DNA of 8,412 nt from CAMCXE01 sp041179125. Its GTDB lineage: Bacteria > Pseudomonadota > Gammaproteobacteria > Pseudomonadales > Cellvibrionaceae. The position numbers were made by a program, and so were the translations under genes. Below, in pieces: positions 1 through 5,577 of the stretch; the first letter of the stretch is position 1; the number at the start of each line of letters is the position of its first letter. Where the stretch lies: the NCBI GenBank assembly GCA_041179125.1, contig JBEGTZ010000080.1, positions 1 to 8,412 on the forward strand. Reading direction: 5' to 3'. The notes below the pieces were generated by a model. The model was not told the origin of the DNA. It did no database searches and saw nothing but the letters and a program-made list of their open reading frames with translations.

Positions 1-163
1 CCTAAAAACCTCAATTGAATCACCCAAGTCTGCGCAACCCCTTGGCCCATCTAGCAAAAGTTTAAAATTTCGAACAACCCATAAGGTTGCCCTTCATTTT
101 AAACTTTCACTATCTGCACCAAGGGCTTACACAGCTTTTGGGCGCTCAACTGAGGTTTCTAGG
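1..163. mobile_element. MITE copy A, 163 bp, directly upstream of the DUF3530 gene
   Basis: This segment is about 88% identical by eye to positions 7411-7574, in the same orientation. It begins CCTAAAAACCTCAATTGA, and its last bases read in reverse complement as CCTAGAAACCTCAGTTGA, giving imperfect terminal inverted repeats (16 of 18). Inside is a long stem: positions 59-68 pair perfectly with 96-105, and an inner CAACC (75-79) pairs with GGTTG (85-89). It has no coding capacity. Short length, terminal inverted repeats and multiple copies define it as a MITE. The window starts exactly at its left end, so the left target duplication cannot be seen; the right flank is ATAAT (164-168), similar to the ATAAC flanking copy B. 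That the ends CCTAGA...TCTAGG resemble those of ISEcp1 (IS1380 family) is from memory and suggests, by inference, the transposase family that moved it. Confidence 0.85.
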
Positions 164-166
164 ATA
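151..166 (+). promoter_or_regulatory. Putative ribosome-binding site supplied by the MITE end
   Basis: The only purine-rich stretches before the ATG at 167 are GAGG (152-155, about 11 nt upstream) and AGG (161-163, 3 nt upstream). Both belong to the right terminal inverted repeat of MITE copy A. The spacing is longer or shorter than ideal, so translation may be weak. The signal peptide that begins at this ATG argues that the start itself is correct. Confidence 0.45.
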
Positions 167-1366
167 ATGCGCCTACTCATCAGCGCTTTTATCCTAACGC
201 ACAGCCTTACCCTGGCAGCGGCAGACGCAGCACCAGAAACACCGCCGCCTGAAGCCGCAGCAGAAACCACAAAAGAAGCCGAAGCCCCCAAAGAAACAGC
301 CCCGCCACCACCGCCCCTGCCTGCCCTGGGGGTGCGCCGGGAGCAACAAATGAAAGTGCTGCTGCAAAAATGGTACGGCGAGCAGATTATCGCCCTGCAA
401 ACACCAGAAGGCGCATTTGTGGGGCTGTGGCAGGATGACACCAGCGGCAAGCCGATGGGCGCCGTGTTGATGCTGCACGACTCCAGCCAAATGCCCGACT
501 GGCCCGCGCAACTCCACCCGCTGCAACACTACCTCAGCCAACACGGCTGGGCGAGCTTAGCCATTAGCCTGCCAGACCCCGACGCACGCAGCCTACCGCC
601 CCGCCCCGAACCACCCAAACTGCCCCCACCGCCACCCGCTACGGAAGACGGCAAAGCGCAAGAAGGTGAAGCGGGCAAAGAAGGCGCTGCCAAAGAAGAA
701 AAAAAAGAAGACGGTAAAGAAAAGGAGAAAGAGCAGGAAAAGGAGAAAGAAAAAGAAGAAAAACCAGAAACCCAAGCCGTATTCAACGACACCAACGGCC
801 AAGTAGGCGATGGCAGCCTGCCGCCCAAAGCACCGCCGCCGAAACAAGAAGTACTGCCCAGCCCACCGGCAGAACCCCTAGCCCAAGCCCGCATTAGCGC
901 AGCCTTAGCGCTGTTAAAAGAAAAACAGCAATACAACAACGTACTGCTAGGCGTAGGCCTAGGCGCCGCCCGTGGCGCGGCTTTCATGCTGCAACACCAG
1001 GGCGACCCGGCGCAAAAAGCCCCCGACGGCGCACCTCTAACACCGCCCTTTCAAGCGCTGTTATTAATCAACCCGCACATGCGCATTGCCGCCCAAGCGG
1101 ATTTCAACCTCACCCAAGCCCTCGCCAACACCAAACTGGCCGTACTGGACATCAGCTACCGCGCCCACCCAGCCAGCCCCAATGAAGCAACCCTACGCAA
1201 AACCACCGCCCGCAAAAACAACCTGCCGGTATTCGAACAACACCTCATCCTAGAACCGGAAGGCTCCGACATCGGCGAAGCGCAGCTCAACCGCATTGTG
1301 CGGGGTTTTTTGGTGAAACATGCGAAGGGCAAGCAGATACGCGGCGTGGGGAAGGCGGATCGCTAA
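167..1366 (+). CDS. Exported DUF3530 family protein (alpha/beta-hydrolase-like)
   Basis: This 399-residue protein begins with a signal peptide (residues 1 to about 19, hydrophobic LLISAFIL core, then AAADA), so it is probably periplasmic. A Pro/Ala/Glu-rich spacer follows (20-52). The hydrolase-like core has a first half (about 55-150) with VLMLHDSSQMPDWP (100-113) and HGWASLAISLPDP (126-138), and a second half (about 238-385) with LLGVGLGAARGAA at 260-272. This is the pattern I know from DUF3530 proteins. At the nucleophile elbow the sequence is GVGLG, so the usual serine of GxSxG is glycine and classical hydrolase activity is doubtful. Between the halves is a low-complexity Pro- and Lys/Glu-rich insert (about 143-235). 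The gene is GC-rich with many C-ending codons, unlike its more AT-rich neighbours. It is convergent with the symporter gene, 29 bp apart. The substrate and physiological role are unknown. The start at 167 is chosen for the signal peptide. Confidence 0.8.
   Translation: MRLLISAFILTHSLTLAAADAAPETPPPEAAAETTKEAEAPKETAPPPPPLPALGVRREQQMKVLLQKWYGEQIIALQTPEGAFVGLWQDDTSGKPMGAVLMLHDSSQMPDWPAQLHPLQHYLSQHGWASLAISLPDPDARSLPPRPEPPKLPPPPPATEDGKAQEGEAGKEGAAKEEKKEDGKEKEKEQEKEKEKEEKPETQAVFNDTNGQVGDGSLPPKAPPPKQEVLPSPPAEPLAQARISAALALLKEKQQYNNVLLGVGLGAARGAAFMLQHQGDPAQKAPDGAPLTPPFQALLLINPHMRIAAQADFNLTQALANTKLAVLDISYRAHPASPNEATLRKTTARKNNLPVFEQHLILEPEGSDIGEAQLNRIVRGFLVKHAKGKQIRGVGKADR
719..760 (+). repeat. In-frame tandem repeat coding for Glu/Lys tract
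   Basis: Two 18-bp units (719-736 and 737-754) differ at only two or three bases and are followed by a partial unit. They encode EKEKEQ, EKEKEK and then EE (residues 185-198) within a longer Lys/Glu-rich stretch. Replication slippage could easily change the copy number without breaking the frame. Such alternating charge could form a rigid single helix separating the two halves of the hydrolase-like fold; that is inference. Confidence 0.8.
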
Positions 1367-1395
1367 CTGAAAAATTATCCAGCGCAGAGGAATCG

Positions 1396-2658
1396 TTACG
1401 TAAGGTTTTGATCCACCAACTCGCCTTTAATATGCGGCCCTAATTCACCCTCCCACTTCGCCACCACGGCAGAGGCAATGCCATTGCCCATCACATTGGT
1501 TGCCGAGCGCGCCATATCTAAAAAATGGTCCACACCTAAAAGCAACAACAACCCCGCTTCGGGAATATTAAATTGGCTGAGCGTTGCGGCAATAACCACC
1601 AAAGAAGCCCTGGGCACGCCGGCCATGCCTTTGGAGGTGAGCATTAAAATCAATAACATAGAGATTTGAGTGGCCAGGCTCAACTCAATGCCATAGGCCT
1701 GCGCAATAAAAATGCAGGCAAACGAGCAATACATCATGGAGCCATCCAAATTAAACGAATAACCCAGCGGTAAAACAAAAGAAGCAATCCGATTATGCAC
1801 ACCGAACCGCTCTAATCCTTCTAAGGTTTTTGGAAAAGCCGCTTCAGAGGAGGCGGTTGAAAATGCTAATAAAGCGGGTAAACGCAACTCAGAAATCAAC
1901 CCGACAATGCGTTTTTTTAAGAATACAAACCCCACAAAAAATAAAATCAACCAAAGCAGCAGAATTCCCACATAAAACTCCAGCATAAAAACGCCATAGG
2001 TGCTTAAAACACCAATACCGCTTTTGGCAATCACACCCGATACCGCCGCAAAAACCGCAACCGGCGCTGCCAGCATCACATAACCGGTTATTTTCAACAT
2101 CACATGGGCCAAACTATCCAGCACATTAACTAAAGGCTCCGCGCGTTTACCTATAGCCGCACAGGCGGTGCCGAAGAAAATCGAAAATATCACAATCTGT
2201 AAAATTTCATTTTTCGCCATTCCATCGACGATGGACGTAGGAATTAAATGCGTAATAAATTCTTTAAGCGTAAGGTTTGAGGTAGCAATACCGGATACCG
2301 CATCACTGGCAGGCAATAATGCCTGCATCGCATCACCAGGGCGAAACACATTCACCAAAACAAGCCCCAGCGCCAAAGAAACCAGCGAGGCCGTCATAAA
2401 CCAAGCCAGCGCCTTACCCCCCACCCGCCCCACTTCTTTAGCATCCCCCATTCTGGCCAGGCCAACCACTAAGGTAGATAAAACCAGAGGAGCAATAATC
2501 ATTTTTATCAGGCGCAAAAAAATAGTGGTAATTAAAGACATAGCCTCAGCAAAACCTCCAGGCGCCGCCAGGGTTTTATTCGCGCAATAGCCAACAATAA
2601 TGCCTAAAATAAGGCTGATAAAAATATAACTGGTGAGGTTGAGGCGGGATTTTTTCAT
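1396..2658 (-). CDS. Dicarboxylate/amino acid:cation symporter (DAACS/SDF family)
   Basis: This 420-residue inner-membrane protein has the full length and motifs of sodium- or proton-coupled acidic amino acid/C4-dicarboxylate carriers (GltP/GltT/DctA type). Several hydrophobic helices precede the serine-rich re-entrant loop 1 (STASSEAA, 267-274). Next come the TM7 motif NLDG (303-306), the HP2 region with SKGMAGVPR (342-350), and the TM8 signature DMARSATN (381-388). In the archaeal GltPh structure, the residues equivalent to D381, R384, S385 and N388 bind substrate, and the arginine indicates a dicarboxylic substrate such as aspartate, glutamate or a C4 acid. The exact substrate and coupling ion cannot be decided here. 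The gene starts with ATG at 2656-2658 after a weak AAGG about 12 nt upstream. It lies 70 bp downstream of the CARF gene on the same strand and converges on the DUF3530 gene, with no clear terminator in the 29-bp gap. Confidence 0.93.
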   Translation of the reverse strand: MKKSRLNLTSYIFISLILGIIVGYCANKTLAAPGGFAEAMSLITTIFLRLIKMIIAPLVLSTLVVGLARMGDAKEVGRVGGKALAWFMTASLVSLALGLVLVNVFRPGDAMQALLPASDAVSGIATSNLTLKEFITHLIPTSIVDGMAKNEILQIVIFSIFFGTACAAIGKRAEPLVNVLDSLAHVMLKITGYVMLAAPVAVFAAVSGVIAKSGIGVLSTYGVFMLEFYVGILLLWLILFFVGFVFLKKRIVGLISELRLPALLAFSTASSEAAFPKTLEGLERFGVHNRIASFVLPLGYSFNLDGSMMYCSFACIFIAQAYGIELSLATQISMLLILMLTSKGMAGVPRASLVVIAATLSQFNIPEAGLLLLLGVDHFLDMARSATNVMGNGIASAVVAKWEGELGPHIKGELVDQNLT

Positions 2659-2714
2659 TGAATTTTTAGCCTTTAAAATAAAAAATTTAATTATTAGAGT
2701 GCATTACTTTATTT

Positions 2715-2741
2715 GTAGGGCCACATACTTAAATTGTGGCC
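2715..2741 (+). repeat. REP-like hairpin (GTAGGG plus 7-bp stem) over the CARF gene stop codon
   Basis: GTAGGG (2715-2720) overlaps a perfect 7-bp inverted repeat, GGCCACA (2719-2725) and TGTGGCC (2735-2741), with a 9-nt loop. A GTAG foot ahead of an imperfect palindrome is the general layout of bacterial REP sequences. The stop codon of the minus-strand CARF gene (2729-2731) is in the loop, and the last codons of that gene form one arm. No T-run follows on either strand, so an intrinsic terminator is not supported. Assignment as REP is tentative because the stem differs from that at 3460-3483. Confidence 0.4.
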
Positions 2742-3325
2742 AACCAAACCTGCGCTAAAGCGGCGTCTATTTCGCGGCCATCTTTGTGGGGAATTGGATG
2801 GGTGCGCGGGGTGGGGTAAAAAAAATCGCGGTTGGATTCGTAGTCTTCACTCACCAATACGTGGCTGAGCTGATCTTGCGGGCGGCCAAATAATGAGAGG
2901 GCGTAGCCGACATAAAAACCCATAGTTTTGCGGCCACCGGCGAGGGATACGTGTAATTCGGTGTTGTCATCCTGCGTGAGTTCGCGCATTTGGTTGCAGA
3001 TGGTATCGGCGGCGGCTTCGTTGTCTTCGGGTGTGCGTAAATCCTGTAAAAATTCGCCTTGATTATTTTTAATTACAGTAATGGTGGATAAATTAAACGT
3101 GATGGGCTGGTGGATGGCGTAATCCGTTAATAGTTGTGCGTAGCGCTTGCTGCCTTCGAATAATTGAAGGTTGGCCTGTTGCTGGCCTTGCAGTGTGGTA
3201 ATTAAATGAATTTCGTCTGGCACCCAGGCGGGGTTTTGTTTAACGGCGAGGGCGTAAAGCGTTTCGGTAACAATTTGCGGGCTCATGCCGCTGACGAGTA
3301 GAAGTATTTTTTTGCGCGCTAGCAT
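2729..3325 (-). CDS. CRISPR-associated ring-nuclease-type CARF protein, NE0113 family (TIGR02584/PF09623), orphan
   Basis: The 198-residue protein opens with a Rossmann-like first strand and loop KKILLLVSGMSPQIVTETL (residues 5-23). It carries HVSLAGGRKTMGF (125-137) and then LFGRPQDQLSHVLVSEDYES (145-164) and FFYP. These are hallmark CARF motifs of the Cas_NE0113 family, which is annotated as ring nuclease or Csm6-related. CARF domains bind cyclic oligoadenylates made by type III CRISPR effectors, and ring nucleases degrade them. No HEPN RNase domain is present, so signal degradation or sensing is more likely than RNA cleavage. The reading frame extends upstream to a TTG at 3448, adding 41 low-complexity residues, but I prefer the ATG at 3323-3325 because it sits just before the first core strand. 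Neither start has a good Shine-Dalgarno. The protein ends at VWLATI, where relatives I recall continue with a PFVRLR-like segment, so it may be C-terminally truncated. No cas gene or CRISPR array is in the window. Confidence 0.82.
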   Translation of the reverse strand: MLARKKILLLVSGMSPQIVTETLYALAVKQNPAWVPDEIHLITTLQGQQQANLQLFEGSKRYAQLLTDYAIHQPITFNLSTITVIKNNQGEFLQDLRTPEDNEAAADTICNQMRELTQDDNTELHVSLAGGRKTMGFYVGYALSLFGRPQDQLSHVLVSEDYESNRDFFYPTPRTHPIPHKDGREIDAALAQVWLATI

Positions 3326-3704
3326 GGGAGGTTGGCTCACGGGTTTTATGTGTCGTGGAGAATAACGCACTCTTTGTGGCGGGACGACGTTTGGCAAGCT
3401 TGCCGAGTTAATATGTTCCTCTTTGGTTGAGTGTGAGCGGCTGTACAACTTTACCCGCTGTAGGGGGGCGATTTATCGCGCCCTGATTGTGCGCTATAAA
3501 TTGTGTCCCTGCGTGTTGGGTACACAGATAGGTTTACAGTCTGGTGAAATGAATACAAACTCATGGCGGAAACAAAAAACATCTTGTTTAAAGCGCTGAA
3601 ACCGCAAGCGATTAATTGTTCTGTATTCGTTCCAGCTCCGTAGCAATAGGCTTGCTTTTAGCACTAAATGCATTTCATCCACCCTTGTAGTCCCTGCCGA
3701 GTGG
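3326..3704. other. Noncoding gap between acyl-CoA dehydrogenase and CARF genes
   Basis: About 380 bp separate the two minus-strand genes. Positions 3326-3448 are open in the CARF frame (possible TTG start) but encode a basic, Pro-rich tail with no recognised domain. Positions 3460-3483 hold a REP-like hairpin. Positions 3501-3513 (TTGTGTCCCTGCG) and 3685-3699 (TTGTAGTCCCTGCCG) form an imperfect direct repeat bracketing about 170 bp. An 86-codon minus-strand frame (3494-3754) crosses this area and overlaps the end of the dehydrogenase gene, but its protein resembles nothing I know. I see no tRNA, no strong terminator and no clear promoter. Confidence 0.5.
3460..3483 (+). repeat. REP-like hairpin (GTAGGGG plus GCGATTTATCGC palindrome)
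   Basis: The sequence GTAGGGGGGCGATTTATCGC followed by GCCC folds into a seven-pair stem (3465-3471 with 3476-3483) with a TTTA loop and one bulged G. The form GTAGGGGCG-ATTTAT-CGCGCCC resembles widespread gammaproteobacterial REP sequences, which carry a GTAG foot. Only one copy of this exact sequence is in the window, so its repetitive nature in the genome is inferred. Confidence 0.5.
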
Positions 3705-5456
3705 CTAACTAAACCCCACCGCCCAAACCGCATCCGTGCTAACAATTTGCGCATGTAATGCCTGTGTTTGCGGCAATAATTGTTGGCAAAAATAATCCGC
3801 CATTTGTTGTTTTTCCCTATAAAAATCCTCTGTTTTTGCTTGTGCGGCAGCGCTCATGCGCAGCCACATATAGCCGTAGGCTACAAAGCCGGCTAGGTGT
3901 AAATACGCAGTGGCGTTTTGGCCGATTAATTCTGGGGTTTTGGGGGCGTGTTGTAATAGCCATTGTGTGGCGTCGGTTAAGTGGGTTATGGCGGTGTTTA
4001 ATTTCTGCGCTTGGGGTGAATTATTTTCTTCGGTAAATTGTTGAATTTCTTTTATCCACTGGGTGAGTAATTCTCCTTGGCTGCCGATTATTTTGCGGCC
4101 TAATAAATCCATCGCCTGAATGCCGTTGGTGCCTTCATATATTTGTGTGATGCGAATATCCCGCACGCTTTGCTCTTGCCCCCATTCGCGAATATAACCG
4201 TGGCCGCCGAATATTTGCTGGCCTAAAACGGCTGTTTCAAAGGCTTTATCGGTTATAAATGCTTTGGCGATGGGTGTTAATAAGGCCACTTTATTGGCGT
4301 AATTTTTAGCTTCGTTTTTGTCGTCAGAATATTTAGCGCCGTCTAATGCTTTAGCCACATATAAATAAAACGCACGCCCGGCTTCATTAAATGCCCGCAT
4401 GGTGAGTAACATGCGGCGCACGTCGGGGTGTTCAATAATGGCGTCAGCAGGGCCTTGGGGGTTTTTAATGCCGCTGGGGCTGCGGCTTTGTAAGCGTGAT
4501 TTAGCGTAATCCAACGCTTGAATATAACTGCCGTGCGCGGCGCCTAGGCCTTGAATGCCCACCACTAAACGTTCGTAATTCATCATGGTGAACATACAGG
4601 CTAAGCCCTGATTGGCCTCGCCGATTAACCAGCCGGTGGCGCCGTCAAAATTCATCACACAGGTGGCGCAGGCTTTTATGCCCATTTTTTTCTCCAGCGC
4701 GCCACAGCTTAATGTATTTTTTTGTGTCCATTTTCCTTCGTGGTCAGGCAAAAATTTAGGCACTAAAAAAAGAGAAATACCTTTAACGCCTGCGGGTGCA
4801 TCCGGCAAACGGGCCAACACTAAATGAATAATATTATCGGTAAAATCCTGCTCGCCCCAGGTAATAAAAATTTTACTGCCGGTAATTAAATAACTGCCAT
4901 CCGTTTGCGGTTGTGCTTTGGTGCGTAAAAGGCCTAAATCGGTACCGGCTTGGGCCTCGGTTAAATCCATCACGCCTGCCCATTCCCCGCTGTACAGTTT
5001 TGGCAAATAAAGGCTTTTTAGGCTGTCGCAGGCGTGGGCTGAAAGCGCCACACAGGCGCCGGAGGTAAGCATGGGCGCCAAGCCAAATGCCATACAGCTG
5101 CCCTGCACCATTTCTTCCACTGCGGCCACTAAGGATTTTGGCAGCCCTGCGCCGCCGTACTGGGTGTCCCCGCCCAAGCCCACCCAGCCACCGGCACTGT
5201 ATTCTTGGTACGCGGCTTTAAAACCTGTGGGGGTTGTTACCTGGCCGTTGTGTAAGGTGCAGCCTTGCTCGTCGGCTTCGCGATTTAATGGCGCTAGCAC
5301 CTCTTCGCACCATTTGCCGGCTTGTTTGAGTATTTCGCACGCGGTGTCCCAATCTACCTCGGCGGTGGCATTAAATTGTTGCCAATATGCAGGAAGATCA
5401 AAAACCTCCCGCATTAAAAATTCAAATTCCCGCAAGGGGGCTTGATAGTGGGGCAT
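3705..5456 (-). CDS. Acyl-CoA dehydrogenase, long DmdC-like type with extra C-terminal domain
   Basis: The 583-residue protein is a FAD-dependent acyl-CoA dehydrogenase that introduces the alpha,beta double bond in an acyl-CoA thioester. It is longer than the roughly 380-residue short-chain enzymes. It starts with the small N-terminal acyl-CoA dehydrogenase extension (MPHYQAPLREFEFLMREV), followed by the helical N domain (about 35-155), the central beta domain (about 160-270, with MDLTEAQAGTDLG at 163-175), and the C-terminal helical domain with FGGHGYI (416-422) and ITQIYEGTNGIQAMDLLGRK (436-455). E441 is the expected catalytic base. A further C-terminal helical domain (about 470-583) is typical of the group that includes DmdC, the 3-methylmercaptopropionyl-CoA dehydrogenase of DMSP demethylation. 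Many members act on ordinary or unknown acyl-CoAs, so DMSP use is not shown, and no other dmd genes are here. It begins with ATG at 5454-5456 and is divergent from the ABC exporter. Confidence 0.92.
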   Translation of the reverse strand: MPHYQAPLREFEFLMREVFDLPAYWQQFNATAEVDWDTACEILKQAGKWCEEVLAPLNREADEQGCTLHNGQVTTPTGFKAAYQEYSAGGWVGLGGDTQYGGAGLPKSLVAAVEEMVQGSCMAFGLAPMLTSGACVALSAHACDSLKSLYLPKLYSGEWAGVMDLTEAQAGTDLGLLRTKAQPQTDGSYLITGSKIFITWGEQDFTDNIIHLVLARLPDAPAGVKGISLFLVPKFLPDHEGKWTQKNTLSCGALEKKMGIKACATCVMNFDGATGWLIGEANQGLACMFTMMNYERLVVGIQGLGAAHGSYIQALDYAKSRLQSRSPSGIKNPQGPADAIIEHPDVRRMLLTMRAFNEAGRAFYLYVAKALDGAKYSDDKNEAKNYANKVALLTPIAKAFITDKAFETAVLGQQIFGGHGYIREWGQEQSVRDIRITQIYEGTNGIQAMDLLGRKIIGSQGELLTQWIKEIQQFTEENNSPQAQKLNTAITHLTDATQWLLQHAPKTPELIGQNATAYLHLAGFVAYGYMWLRMSAAAQAKTEDFYREKQQMADYFCQQLLPQTQALHAQIVSTDAVWAVGFS

Positions 5457-5577
5457 TATCTGCGCGCCTAGTATGTGTATTTTAATAAGCCTACGCCAAA
5501 TTGGTTAATTTGCCGCATGAACACAATAAATATCGCTACACTAGCTGATTTCCCGCTGGATTTTATAGGAGCTAAGC
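5457..5577. promoter_or_regulatory. Divergent intergenic region for acyl-CoA dehydrogenase and ABC exporter
   Basis: This 121-bp AT-rich gap must hold, or overlap, the promoters for both diverging genes. I see only weak sigma70-like matches on the plus strand, such as TTGCCG (5510-5515) and TACACT (5537-5542), and their spacing (21 bp) is poor. No strong palindromic operator was recognised. Promoter positions are therefore not called. Confidence 0.4.
5567..5571 (+). promoter_or_regulatory. Shine-Dalgarno AGGAG fixing the GTG start of the ABC exporter
   Basis: AGGAG lies six bases before GTG at 5578-5580, an optimal spacing. It supports GTG as the true start of the exporter gene, instead of any later ATG codon. 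Confidence 0.8.

Noticed and set aside
87..116. Outward sigma70-like promoter in MITE copy A (TTGCCC, 18 bp, TATCTG)
   Set aside because: The -10 match is only three of six, and copy B has TATCCG, so it is not a convincing promoter without transcript data.
529..987. Long minus-strand frames opposite the DUF3530 gene (also 127-450, 194-544, 593-847)
   Set aside because: Their proteins are Phe/Ser/Gly-rich low complexity, the complement of the Lys/Glu/Pro codons of the real gene, with no domain or start signal.
1367..1395. Bidirectional terminator between the convergent DUF3530 and symporter genes
   Set aside because: The 29-bp gap has no stem-loop with a T-run.
3494..3754. 86-codon minus-strand frame between the dehydrogenase and CARF genes
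   Set aside because: It overlaps the dehydrogenase 3' end by 50 bp, has no recognisable domain or RBS, and its composition is not protein-like (Cys, Arg and Phe scattered).
3758..4036. Plus-strand frames opposite the acyl-CoA dehydrogenase (also 4612-4827, 5071-5445)
   Set aside because: They are antisense shadows of a gene with intact, recognisable enzyme motifs.
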